64,000 bases of DNA from Notolepis coatsorum (GCA_963971535.1 OZ020589.1:79530911-79594910), one strand, 5' to 3'; numbered from the stretch's first letter, positions 24,431-35,352 are shown. Notes: generated from the letters alone by a model not told the origin. Numbers and translations are program-made.

Positions 24431-24836
24431 TAGGGATGTCCGATATTATCGGCCTACCGATATTATCGGCCGATATCGGCATTAAAATGTGATATCGGAA
24501 AATATCGGTATCGGTTTAAAAAAAATATCTTTTATTTCTTTTTTCTTTTTTTTTCTTTTTCTTTTACATTTCTATAACCTTTATTTACCCAGGCAAGCAA
24601 GTAAGAACAAATTCAGATTTTATTTATTGTCAAAAGTATGCATAATGTTGTGTTAACAAGAGATATGTAATGTTAATTACCTGAAATTATTCCATTTTTG
24701 GGGGGGGGGGGGGGGGGGGCCCTGCATATATCGGTATCGTATCGGTTGATATCGGTTGATATCGGTATCGGAAATTAAGAGTTGGACAATATCGGTATAT
24801 CGGTATCGGTAAAAAAGCCAATATCGAGCATTCCTA
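24431..24836. mobile_element. Non-autonomous hAT element (MITE), 406 bp
   Basis: Perfect 8 bp target duplication ATTTTTAC (24423-24430 and 24837-24844). The ends are inverted (TAGGGATGTCCGATATTATC against TTAGGAATGCTCGATATTGG read from the right). The interior is rich in TATCGG motifs and contains a 20-G run (24700-24719). There is no coding sequence. The 8 bp duplication identifies the hAT superfamily. Confidence 0.93.
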
Positions 24837-24990
24837 ATTTTTACCAATGTATGTTATACTCTTCTGACACCACCAGATGGCAGTATAAGTGTCCACATAT
24901 GTAGCCATAAGGCCCCAATTCAGCAGTGTACACAATTGTGGACATACAAGCTAAAAAGTGCTGTCCACGCATGTGACCACTAAGCCTTAA

Positions 24991-25868
<878 letters not shown>

Positions 25869-25984
25869 TGTGATCGTTGTCGCTGTGACCATTGTAGGTA
25901 CTGTATGCCCCTGCCAACTGTTTGATTTCTGCTGTTGTAATAAATGTGTATTAATTCTGGGCCACTTTCTTTAAATCCTTGTCC

Positions 25985-26169
25985 GATATTCTGGAAATGG
26001 ATCTGCAACCATGTCCTCTGATTGCCATATTTGAATTTCCTGAAATGTAGATGTTGCGCACTAACCATTTAGATGTTATTGCTTTTTCCTCTCTCGTAGC
26101 GCAGAGGAGGATCCTTTTAGCTTGGAAATCACCTGGTCCCCCATCACCAGCTTCCTGGTTGGAAGACAT
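25985..26169 (-). pseudogene. Possible L1-type ORF2 tail fragment
   Basis: The minus-strand peptide has FQAKRILLCATREEKAITSKWLV, shown here only in part, resembling the 'AKR..I...W' region near the C-terminus of L1-clade ORF2 (compare the intact L1 near 17480). The match is short and no RT is present. Confidence 0.35.
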
Positions 26170-26304
26170 GATGTTATTTTATAAAATGTGATTTTATAAA
26201 ACTGTATACAATTTATAAAATGTCCCTAGCTTCAGTATACACAGAAAGCTGAGTAGGTATTGACATATAATAGGCCGTATGGTGAAGGCTGAGAAGTGGC
26301 TAGA

Positions 26305-27050
26305 AAACGATTCTCGTTCCCACCTCCCCGAACTACACAATTTTCACTCTGGGTGAAAGATATATTGGTGTAGATTTAGGAACAAAAAGTTCTCCATTGA
26401 CAAACTAGCCCATTTTGCGCAATCATAATTTCAAAGTCGAGACTAGATCTTTCCTCGCGAACGGATATTTGGTCACCATGGAGTTTTATTTGATGTAATT
26501 GGTGCGAGTTCGGTCACGTATCTTGCGCTCGACCAATAGCAGCTCTCTTTGTTGCGAGGATACGCTCAACAAAGAGAGCTGCTATTGGTCGATTCGGTGT
26601 CAACAAATTACATCCAATCCACAGACTAACGTTACATCAGAACAGGATGAAAATGGACAAAAACACCTTCTAAAGTTTGCAAAAAGGTTTCTAAACAATG
26701 TTATATGCATCTCACGTCCGTTCAGAAAGAACGTGTACAAGATTTTACACAGACACGGTGGGATAGATATAGAAACTGTGTCGAACGGTGGCTTAACCTA
26801 CCAGGCCAGAATCATACCATTGTGGAGACATACAAACATTGTTTAGAGATCGATTTGTGTCATAAATGTCATGATATATATTTGTATATCTGTATGTCAT
26901 GTATGTCATAAATGTCATGATGAATTGAAAATGATGTAAACAAGACGAAAGTCTTTCTCTGGTCTGCATCCCCTTAAAAATTGTGTGTATTGAGCCGTTC
27001 TGTATTGTACCCATTCTGCAATCTGTTAATAAAGTTTTCAATCAATCAAG
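26305..27050 (+). repeat. Uncharacterised repeat, copy A, with LINE-like 3' tail
   Basis: About 745 bp that also occurs in inverse orientation within 30029-33565. It includes a perfect 26 bp hairpin (26529-26554 with 26567-26592), short TGTCATGTATG tandem units and a conserved tail ending ...GCATCCCCTTAAAAATTG...AATAAAGTTTTCAATCAATC. The same tail recurs at 30735, 36132, 41590, 48767 and 58926. No long ORF is seen. It could be the 3' part of a LINE fused to other sequence, or a composite DNA element. Confidence 0.7.
26529..26592. repeat. Perfect 26 bp inverted repeat (hairpin)
   Basis: Arms TCGACCAATAGCAGCTCTCT... at 26529-26554 and their complement at 26567-26592 surround a 12-base loop. 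The counterpart in copy B is at 33284-33341 with arms of about 25 bp. Confidence 0.95.
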
Positions 27051-27450
27051 ATAAGATATTCCTTTATTGGTCCCATTGGGGAAATTCAGGCATCATAGCA
27101 GCATGCGGGATGGGAGGTACAGGTAGTAAAAACAAGCAGTGTAAACAATATAACAAGTCAATATAATTAACTAACTAACTGAAATATACAGTATTCACAT
27201 ATGGTAGTGTTATTGTCCTTTTTAGGTTCCTAGTAATTGTAGTTGGATGTCTGGCAGCAGTCCCTGCCCACTGCTGTGGAGCCTGATGGCCACTGGTATG
27301 TAGAACTGACCAGAGGTTTATTCGTCACATACATACACAACTAACACAAGTTTAAAGTTTCAAGTTTGTTTATTATTTATCACAATAAAATACAGGTACT
27401 TTACGATGAAATGCTTGTTTCTGTATGAGCCCCTGAGAGTGTGCTTCGTA
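27051..27450 (-). repeat. LINE 3' ends on the minus strand (Rex1-type tails)
   Basis: The minus strand ends in '...GGACCAATAAAGGAATATCTTAT' at 27051, a tail common in Rex1-type LINEs. A second tail-like piece at about 27350-27440 resembles the 3' UTR of the LINE at 27722-29254. No coding sequence is present. The upper boundary is approximate. Confidence 0.5.
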
Positions 27451-27721
27451 CAGTTAAAAGTAAGTAAGTAAAGAGGAATATTCAATATACATATATACAA
27501 TATACAATACAGAGTAAAATGAGTAAACAGTGAGGTGTGGAGAGATCAGTGTCAAACTGATCTCAACAAATACAAACAAATCACACTACTACTGTATAAT
27601 CCTAATCCCCTCGCCCTATACATCCCAACCCAGTCCACACCCTCATCCACCACCACACTTCCCAGGCAACACTGATGTTAATCATCCTCACCACTATCAT
27701 CTGAGTTATCATCCCATGTAG
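27451..27721. other. Unassigned sequence
   Basis: Simple, compositionally biased sequence (C-rich 27600-27670). No gene or clear repeat is recognised before the LINE begins at 27722. Confidence 0.45.
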
Positions 27722-28827
27722 AGAGGCTGGTCAAGGACCACATTTGTGCCTCCCTCCCCAGTGATATGGACCCTATGCAATTTGCATACAGGACAAACAG
27801 GTCCACTGACGACGCGGTCTCCCAGGTACTGCACAGCACCCTCTCTCACCTTGACCGTCAGAAGGGGGGCTATGTGAGACTGTTGTTCATTGACTACAGC
27901 TCAGCGTTCAACACCATAGTCCCCACCAGACTGGTGGACAAGCTGATCGAGCTGGGTCTGAGCTCCGCCCTGAGCGCCTGGGTACTGGACTTTCTGAGTG
28001 AAAGACCCCAGGCGGTCAGGGTGGGGGGTCAGACCTCCAACACCATCACCCTGAGCATCGGGTCCCCCCAGGGCTGTGTTCTGAGCCCCCTGCTGTACTC
28101 ACTCTACACACACGATTGTGTGGCCAAGTTCAGCTCCAACTCCATAGTGAAGTTCGCAGACGACACGGTGGTGGTGGGGCTGATCTCGGACAATGACGAG
28201 AAGGCCTACCGGGAGGAGGTTGAGGTACTGGAACGCTGGTGCCAGGACAACAGCCTGCTCCTGAACATTGGTAAAACCAAGGAGCTGATCGTGGATTATA
28301 GGAGAGGACAGCAGGAGACACACACACCACTGATGATTAACGGGGCTACCGTGGACAGGGTGAGCAGCTTTAAGTACCTGGGGGTCCACATCTCAGAGGA
28401 TCTGACATGGTCAACACACATAGACACAGTAGTAAAGAAGGCGAAACAGCGCCTCTACCACCTGAGACAGTTAAGGAAGTTCAGAGTATCGGGGAAGATA
28501 CTCCAGTCCTTCTACTCAGGAGCTGTAGAGAGCATCCTGACCGGAAACATCACTGCCCGGTATGGAAACAGCACGGCACAGGACAAGAAGGCCCTACAGA
28601 GAGTGGTGCGCACCACGGGTATTGCACTACCTCCCCTGCAGGTTCTATACAACAAGAGGTGCAAATCCAGAGCCTGCAGAATAATGAAAGACCCCCACCA
28701 CCCCAATAACAGCCTGTTTCAGCTGCTGAGGTCAGGCAGACGCCTGCGAACCCCAGCTACTAGGACAGAGAGGCTTAGGCTCAGCTTCTTCCCCCAGGCC
28801 ATCAGAGTCTTGAACAATGAACATTGA
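27722..28827 (+). pseudogene. LINE reverse transcriptase, partial
   Basis: The open frame enters at the truncation point without its own start. The RT core is visible: [25 protein letters not shown] (first catalytic Asp), [13 protein letters not shown] and the KFADDTVVV active site. The C-terminal block runs from [14 protein letters not shown] to LSFFPQAI. Compared with 51634-52926, four residues (GSAE in the [10 protein letters not shown] context) are lost and the end is altered to ...LNNEH before a stop. Endonuclease and the RT N-terminus are absent, so it is a dead copy. Short codon changes relative to the other copy indicate separate insertions from a common family. Confidence 0.92.
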
Positions 28828-29254
28828 GTACCACAGAACACTGAACTATCCACACATAAGCACACATGAGCACACACACGACACGCACGCTGTGCACGCT
28901 CACACACTAGCAGCCACTTAACACTTTAACATGAGCGGGCACACACTCATGCCGCACACACGCACACTTATGGCCAAAAGGAAAGGCCACTTTAAATTAG
29001 TATAACAGGAACAGTGTATTGCACTACCAAAGCTACCTAGCATGTCCTATATGCTCTGTAAATAACTATGTACAGATACCGAGATGTCACACCATGTTAC
29101 CTGTTACCTGTTTATTGCACAATGTTTTTTTTTATTATTGGATTCTAGTATATGTTGTACCACTGTATTGCACATCGTTGCGGGCAAGACCACCCGCATT
29201 TCATTGTATACTTGTATGCCGTGACAATTAAAACTCTTGACTTGACTTGACTTG
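27722..29254 (+). mobile_element. 5'-truncated L2/Rex1-type LINE
   Basis: Sequence from 27722 corresponds base by base, with scattered differences, to 51790 onward in the longer copy. Both end in a (CTTGA)n tail (29235-29254 here). It contains the second half of the RT plus 3' UTR. Truncation at 27722 is typical of incomplete reverse transcription. Confidence 0.9.
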
Positions 29255-29428
29255 AGCCCTATCTTCGGTTTCCTTAGAAACATTTGCACAGTTTTGGCAT
29301 TGACAAAGATCTGTACATGGCAGTTTTGCAGACACACATGAACATCTCCCTGTCTCAAATTGTCCTTGTTTGCAACCTTAGTGGACTACCTGCAACACAC
29401 TATCAGAGGCCGGATTTGTAGTCATCCG

Positions 29429-29683
29429 TCATACAGTAGTCACTGTTAACTCCCCATCCTCGACATGCCACCCATTGCCAACAGGTAAAGGGGCACACAT
29501 TATAGCTTTCAATGAATGTCTCATTATAGCTGCTTGGTAATTTGCCCTTTTGCAGCGTTGGTACAATGCACCACTTGTTGGGGGTATAGAGAGTTCTGGC
29601 AAAGCCGATGATGCCATGCAGAATGCTTTATATCTGGCATCATTCACATTCTTAGCTGATGGCTGGCCATACAGGTGGCACAC
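29429..29683 (-). pseudogene. Fragment of a transposon-associated ORF of unknown function
   Basis: The 84-residue frame includes YGQPSAKNVNDARYKAFC, LSIPPTSGALYQRCKRANYQ and GNGWHVEDGELTV. This arrangement (N-ARY--FC, LPPT-x-ALxxHxxRANYQ, GxGWxxxDGxL) is one I associate with the end of uncharacterised proteins found repeatedly in animal genomes near mobile elements. I cannot name the family with certainty. No other part of the protein is seen around it. Confidence 0.4.
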
Positions 29684-29719
29684 ATATTTGCTAAGACCAT
29701 CAAAGGTAGACTGGTCTAG

Positions 29720-30027
29720 GGTAATTCACCTGTCCCCCTCCTCCCACACTGTGCAACATCCTGATGTGCAATATCCACAGTGTAATACCCACCCACTACC
29801 GTCTGACACTGTGATTATTATTTGTGTATTGCTATTCTGTATATTGTTATTTTGTATATTGTACAGGACTAACATTGTCTTATTGTATAGCGTTTAATGT
29901 TTCTGTATAGGATTTTATGTTTCTCTTTTATTACTTGTGATTTTATTACTGCACCTTAGGTTTGAGTCCCAAATCTTGTTGTATGCAAATATAATGACAC
30001 TAAAGTACAATCTAATCTAATCAGGTT
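29720..30027 (+). repeat. LINE-like 3' UTR with (TCTAA)n tail
   Basis: The run '...ATGACACTAAAGTACAATCTAATCTAATC' ends at about 30027, a short-repeat tail like those of teleost LINE 3' ends. It abuts the truncated end of copy B of the uncharacterised repeat. No coding sequence. The 5' boundary is a guess. Confidence 0.5.
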
Positions 30028-30302
30028 CCCCCATTTTCAATTCATCATGACATTTCTGACATACACAAGACAAAGCGGGGCTCGCAACTCACTTGTAGTT
30101 CCAAGGTGTTTTAATAGACAAAAAAGGCAGTAGATGCGACATTCCGACCTTTCCGGTCTTCCTCAAGCATGCATACAACACAAGAATGACATATTTTTAT
30201 ACAGGAAGTAAAATAGATTGAATATCAGCCCCACCTGGTGATCAGGGGCGGTCCCAAGACTTGCATGATTGAAACATTTTATACATGATTAAGTGACTAA
30301 GA

Positions 30303-30452
30303 TACCTTGGAATAGAGAGAGTGCATCTTCCAAGACGAGGGGGAGATATAGATAATCTCCTACTGAGGAGAAAAGTATGGTGGATCCATTATCTTAAAAC
30401 TATGGCACCAAGACGACTCAATGAGGACTTTGACATTAGACCTTATTTATAA
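30303..30452 (+). pseudogene. Penelope-like polyprotein, C-terminal end
   Basis: The frame reads RGGDIDNLLLRRKVWWIHYL followed by KTMAPRRLNEDFDIRPYL and a TAA stop. Penelope-like elements encode an RT fused to a GIY-YIG endonuclease whose last residues have this pattern (GGDR..LL..RE..WI..L.T..P.GLNE). Only the last ~50 codons remain, directly after the left inverted terminal repeat, with no start and no RT. It supports the family call for the surrounding element. Confidence 0.72.
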
Positions 30453-30734
30453 ATTGAACTTATAGAGGGAGACAGTCAATGTACTTTGTTTTTTTGTTTT
30501 TGTTTTTGTTTTCAGTGGCTAGGACTTGTACCTTACACACTGCTGCCTATCTGTAGGTTATGTCTTGGTATAGTCAATGTACAGTTTCTACGTCAAATGT
30601 ATATACTCCCTTTTCTTGACTCCTTCTGTATCACAAACAGTACTGTATTTGCAAATCTGGTATGTCATAAATGTATAGATGTAGCAGTACTGACTATCTG
30701 TATGTCATGTATGTCATATATGTCTATATGAATT

Positions 30735-30944
30735 GAAAATGGGGGACCCTGATGGAAACAAGACAAACGTCTTTCTCAGGTCTGCATCCCCTTAACAATT
30801 GTATGTATTGAGCCGTACTGTATTGTACCCATTCTGCAATCTGTTAAATAAAGTTTTCATTCATTCATTCATTCATTCATTCATTCATTCATTCATTCAT
30901 TCATTCATTCATTCATTCATTCATTCATTCATTCATTCATTCAT
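30735..30944 (+). repeat. LINE 3' tail family member with (TTCA)n
   Basis: The shared tail '...GAATTGAAAATGGGGGACCCTGATG...' to 'AATAAAGTTTTCATTCATTC' is followed by about 87 bp of TTCA/CATT repeats (30858-30944). It lies between the Penelope arms. Confidence 0.8.
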
Positions 30945-31199
30945 ACTGTGTTTGATATGGATATTTCTCATGGAGAATCTCCTAAGAAATGTCAAATGAA
31001 AAGATAAATTGTCACTTAATCATGTATAAAATGTTTCAATCATGCAAGTCTTGGGACCGCCCCTGATCACCAGGTGGGGCTGATAGTTCAATCTATTTCA
31101 CTTCCTGTATAAAAAATATGTCATTCTTGTGTTGTATGCATGCTTGAGGAAGACCGGAAAGGTCGAAACGTCGCATCTACTGCCTTTTTTGTCTATTAA

Positions 31200-32144
31200 C
31201 ACATTGGCGACCACGGTTTGCAGTGTAATATGGTTCTGGACGACCAGGGTTTGTCAACAAACCGATGTACTTTCTAACAGCTATATATATACTTTATAGT
31301 ATTGCTATCTGTCCATTCTCATTGTCACTTGAGTGCATAAACCGTGCCTTCATAATGGCTTAAAGAAAATAAAAATCCATCGGTTGGTTGTCATTTTATA
31401 GCGTCGTGAATATAAGCTTTATCGCAGTTTTTGTCTTGTCTTTTTTCTGGGAAGCTAGATATGAGGCTAAAGGCTAGTCACGTTATATCAAACGCCATTT
31501 CTGTTGTATATATACGAATGAAATAAAACAAACTGCTTAGCATCCGGACTATTACAGAGCATCTATGGATGAAATGGGGGCGGCGGGGGACGCCGATCAG
31601 TATTATTAATTAGCAATACAGTGTGCGTTCAAGTAGCCATATTCACTGATCGATCGCTTGCGTGTTACAACAATGTCCAATCCGGCTGTAATTTGGGTAA
31701 ATAGTATCCTACCGTCAGCCCATGTGATCGCCCGCAGCATTTCGTCATTATTCATCGGCATCTGGTAGATCGATATGTCCATTGGCTGATCATAAATCCC
31801 ATTATTCCAGGCTGAAATCTGCGTTCCGTAACGTGATCAAAGATGGAGGATGTTCGGCTGGGATCCAGGCTCATATGAAACGCCCCAGACAGTAAAAAAA
31901 ATAATTTTCCCATTCGGCCTCAATGATACTGCAGTGGAGCGATGGCGCCCCTAAGAGGATCTGGCCGGTATTGCATGTCGCCAATTTAAATCTGTCCGGT
32001 AAATCTGCAGAGTCGATCCGGGATCTTGATCCGTTTATTAATATGGAATAAAACAATAACAACTTGCCACAAGTTAACTCGTGGCTCTGGTCCTCAACGG
32101 GTGGAATCGAAACACGAGTTAACTCGTGGCTGGTCCTTAAAGTG
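31200..32144. mobile_element. piggyBac-type MITE, 945 bp
   Basis: Bordered by TTAA on both sides (31196-31199 and 32145-32148). The ends are similar in inverted orientation (CACATTGGCGACCACG against CACTTTAAGGACCAGC). Removing it restores GTCTATTAAAACACC, which matches the complement of 30102-30118 in the other Penelope arm. That empty-site match shows a precise TTAA insertion. No transposase is encoded. Confidence 0.85.
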
Positions 32145-32404
32145 TTAAAACACCTTGGAACTACAAGTGAGTTGCGAGCCCCGCTTTGTCTTATGTACTA
32201 CTGTTTTTACAGTTTGGCTCGGCACCAACAAACGGAGGATGTGCGTTATTTATATTTTTTTCTGAATTTATGACATACACGACATACAGATATACAAATA
32301 TATATCATGACATTTATGACACAAATAGATCTCTAAACAATGTTTGTATGTCTCCACAATGGTATGATTCTGGCCTGGTAGGTTAAGCCACCGTTCGACG
32401 CAGT

Positions 32405-33118
32405 TTCTATATCTATCTATATCGATTATGCTATCTGTTCTTGGTACGGAGGTCTGACCAAAGTTTTAAAAGATAAGTTACAGGTTTCCCAGAACAAACT
32501 CATCCGATTAACTCTAGGACTAGCCTCCAGAGCACATGTGGGCAAACAACACTTCCAGTTGCTGGGATGGCTCCCTCTGGAAGCCAGGTCTGTTCAACTT
32601 CAGCTCAACATAGTTCAGAACATTTATAATAATAGGGCCCCCTCTTATCTTACAAATTATTTTCAGTGGAACAGGGACATGCATATCCATAACACCAGAG
32701 CCAGCATTACTGACCTGCGTATTCCAAGGTTCAAAACTAATATGGGCAAATGTTCTTTTAAATTCTGAGGAGCCACAAATTGGAATTAGCTACCTTCACA
32801 GCTAAAATGCATCAGTAGCCGACACAATTTTAAGAAAAAAGTAAAATCATGGCTTCTCGACAATGTCAAAAACTAGATTTTAAAATGCATGAAAATGTTG
32901 TCTGATACATTGTTGCCTGTGGCTACGTTTGTACTGCATTTAAAATGTTCATGTCTATGTAGTTTGTCAAATTGTTATTTATGGTTATGTTTTGTATTGC
33001 TTGTCTGTCTGAGACCAAGGACCACAATGGAAATAAGTCTTGACTTTTTTGTGTAGCATCCTTGACGTTTTTCTGGAGTCTTGTATTTTTTTTTAAATGT
33101 CTAATCAAATCAAATCCC
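32405..33118 (+). pseudogene. L2/CR1-type LINE 3' fragment
   Basis: The frame encodes IDYAICSWYGGLTKVLKDKL and QLLGWLPLEARSVQLQLNIV, the post-RT C-terminal block of L2/CR1-type LINEs. It is broken by stops near 32767 and later. It ends in (AATCA)n at about 33100-33118. It is inserted in copy B between CTATATCTATC and CCACCGT, which are contiguous in copy A (26757-26775 complement). Confidence 0.8.
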
Positions 33119-33283
33119 ACCGTCTGTGTAAAATCTTGTACACGTTCTTTCTGAACAGACGTGAGATGCATATAACATTGTTTAGAAACCTTTTTGCGAA
33201 CTTTAGAAGGTGTTTTTGTCCATTTTCGTCTTGTTCTGATGTAACGTTAGTCTGTGGATTGGATGTAATTTGTTGACACCGGA

Positions 33284-33341
33284 TCGACCAATAGCAGCTC
33301 TCTTTGTTATCCTCGCAACAAAGAGAGCTGCTATTGGTTGA
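33284..33341. repeat. Inverted repeat (hairpin), copy B
   Basis: Arms of about 25 bp (33284-33308 and 33317-33341) with one mismatch around an 8-base loop. Counterpart of the perfect hairpin at 26529-26592. Confidence 0.9.
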
Positions 33342-33565
33342 GCGCAAGATACGTGACCGAACTCACACCAATTACATCAAATAAAACTCTGCGGTGACCA
33401 AATATCCGTTCGCGAGGAAAGATCTAGTCCCGACTTTAAAATTATGATTGCGCAAAATGGGCTAGTTTGTCAATGGAGAACTTTTTGTTCCTAAATCTAC
33501 ACCAATATATCTTTCACCCAGAGTGAAAATTGGGTAGTTCGGGGAGGTGGGAACGGGATGAAACG

Positions 33566-35230
33566 ATACAGCCAAGCTGTAGCCAAGCTGCCAACTTTGA
33601 ATTCCTGGTAAATACTGTATCAATGGGTGCTTGATGCCATTTTGCATATTTATAGATCATTGCATTCTCATTGAGAGTAAAGGTGTAGAGATGCAATTTT
33701 CAGTAGGTTATTGAACAATTTGATGAAAAAAAAAACTGTATTTATGCAAATTGTTATTCAATATAAAACAATTTTTAAGGGTTTAAAATACATCTGGAGG
33801 GGATCTCTAAGATATTTAATTGTATTGCTATTGCAGCCAGCAAGGCAAAAGGGGTCAACTGTGTATTATCCAAACATTTATTTTAGATTTTTTATAAATT
33901 TTTTGGTCTAGTGTCTGCTGCAGTGCAGACAGAATGTGGCAGGACTTCTACCATGGCTACCACTGTATAGAGTGTTGTTTACTGACTGAAACTAAGCTAG
34001 CAGGTTATAACAGCAGTGAGAGACACAGAATATACAGTGTTGACCACCATTAGATCTGCATGCTTATCCTCTGGCTCACTAACTTGATGCACCAGATTAT
34101 TTGTTACAACCAGAGAAGTCCTTGGAAACAGTTTGGAAAAAGGTGAACCGTATGTAGTAGGAGATCGCTGAAGAGGAAATAGCTATGTAGTTACCATGTC
34201 AATAGACAATTATTGCCATATTTGTAAGGAATATGAATACCCGTAGCTGCCAGTAGTTCCTCATAGGACGCTGATTGGTCTGAACCACTGTGGTTCGGCC
34301 ACAACCACATAACATGAAGCCTGACAAGATGGATTCTCGCATGATCTCGCAAATCCAGCTACCTCACAAGGTAACTGGCCTGACACCAAGGCTTTATACC
34401 CTCTGTTGCAACAGTTGTGATTGGGGGAAAAGAGGGCGGGTTTGAGGTCCATTAACACCAGCCAAATTCTGCTGTATTTAATTTGTGGCCGGTATAGGCC
34501 TTTCAGTTCTACTGGACACTTTGGCCCGTAGAACCGGTATTAGTAATTAGTCATATTATTTTCTTGAATGATGCATGTGCTCTGAGACCTTCTTTCTTTT
34601 GATTGACTTTGACTTTTGGGGAGTTGGCAGCACAAAGGATAGCACAGCTTGTTTCCTTTCTCCACTCGTCAACCTGTGTTCAATCAGTCTTTTAGTATAT
34701 TCTAGAAAAGGAATAAAGGAATAAATTCAAGGTTGTAATAGTTCACTAAAACTAAACAAAAAACGAAAGCTAGGTGTGAATAATTTTTTTTGTCAACTGA
34801 AATAAAAGTCAAAACTAGAGAAAGAAAAACGGAAACTATCATGTGCAATTGAAAAACGAAATAAAATAAAATAGAATAAAAGAATGTACAGAAAATGTCT
34901 TTAGTTTTATGTCTTTGTCAATTTGTCAATCAATGTGTGAACACTGTAAGCGTCAGTAGGTATTGGTGCTATGTTTATTGAGATTGAGATGACAACTGTG
35001 AGTCATTTGCCTTCCCAAAGTGATGCGTTTGTGTTACACAATACCTATTCTAAACTTTTTAAATCTTGCCCCTGACAATATATCCATATATATCCATATC
35101 ATAATAATGATTATATAAAACTGAAACCAATAAAAACTAAACTAAAACGAAACATTTCTAAACAATAAAAACTAAACTGAAACTAGCAAACCTACGGAAG
35201 CCAAGAATGGCCACGTCTTTATTTATAATT
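33566..35230. other. Unassigned sequence; AACTAAA-rich segment at 34740-35185
   Basis: No gene is recognised. The stretch 34740-35185 is rich in ACTAAAACTAAA/AAAACGAAA motifs at both ends, suggesting a degenerate MITE of a type common in fish, but ends and target duplication were not resolved. 34230-34560 is unique-looking sequence without a domain. Confidence 0.4.
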
Positions 35231-35345
35231 TTATTGCCGTTTTCTCGTGTTAACAACTTATTATTTCGTTATCTCGATATAACAAATTCCGTTTTCTCGT
35301 GATAACAACTTATTATTTCGTTATCTCGATATAACTCGATATAAC
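35231..35345. repeat. Tandem TCGTGATAAC...ATCTCGATATAAC motif
   Basis: Two units of about 50 bp (GTTTTCTCGTG-TAACAACTTATTATTTCGTTATCTCGATATAAC) are adjacent to the left end of the DIRS element. Related motifs occur at 48862-48945 (plus) and 58050-58115 (minus). Confidence 0.7.
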
Positions 35346-35352
35346 AAAGTCA

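Larger units (their letters stand above)
23584..24986 (-). mobile_element. piggyBac-type transposon, 5' half
   Basis: The other half of the element at 2671-4282, same strand. Its outer end abuts TTAA (24987-24990), the piggyBac target. The inward sequence is GGCTTAGTGGTCACATG. It contains the N-terminal exons and a hAT MITE (24431-24836), and ends at the GGGGTA array. Together the two halves account for about 3 kb less the MITE, near the usual autonomous piggyBac size. Confidence 0.7.
30065..32265. mobile_element. Penelope-like element remnant with inverted terminal repeats
   Basis: Flanked by a 13 bp target duplication with one mismatch (ATTTCTGACATAC 30052-30064; ATTTATGACATAC 32266-32278). 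About 235 bp of sequence recurs in inverted orientation: 30065-30298 against 31009-31199 plus 32149-32196. The second arm is split by a TTAA-flanked MITE. Between the arms is the C-terminus of a Penelope-type GIY-YIG protein (30303-30452) and a LINE 3' end with a (TTCA)n tail. Most of the RT is lost. Confidence 0.72.
30029..33565 (-). repeat. Uncharacterised repeat, copy B, split by two insertions
   Basis: Inverse-orientation relative of 26305-27050. Homologous pieces lie at 33119-33565, 32266-32404 and 30029-30064. They are separated by an L2-type LINE fragment (32405-33118) and a Penelope-like element (30065-32265). The end at 30029 stops within the conserved tail (GAATTGAAAATGGGGG), where another LINE 3' end begins. 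Confidence 0.7.

Noticed and set aside
34230..34560. A possible solo LTR or gene exon
   Set aside because: No terminal TG...CA with duplication, no splice-consistent frame and no recognisable motif.
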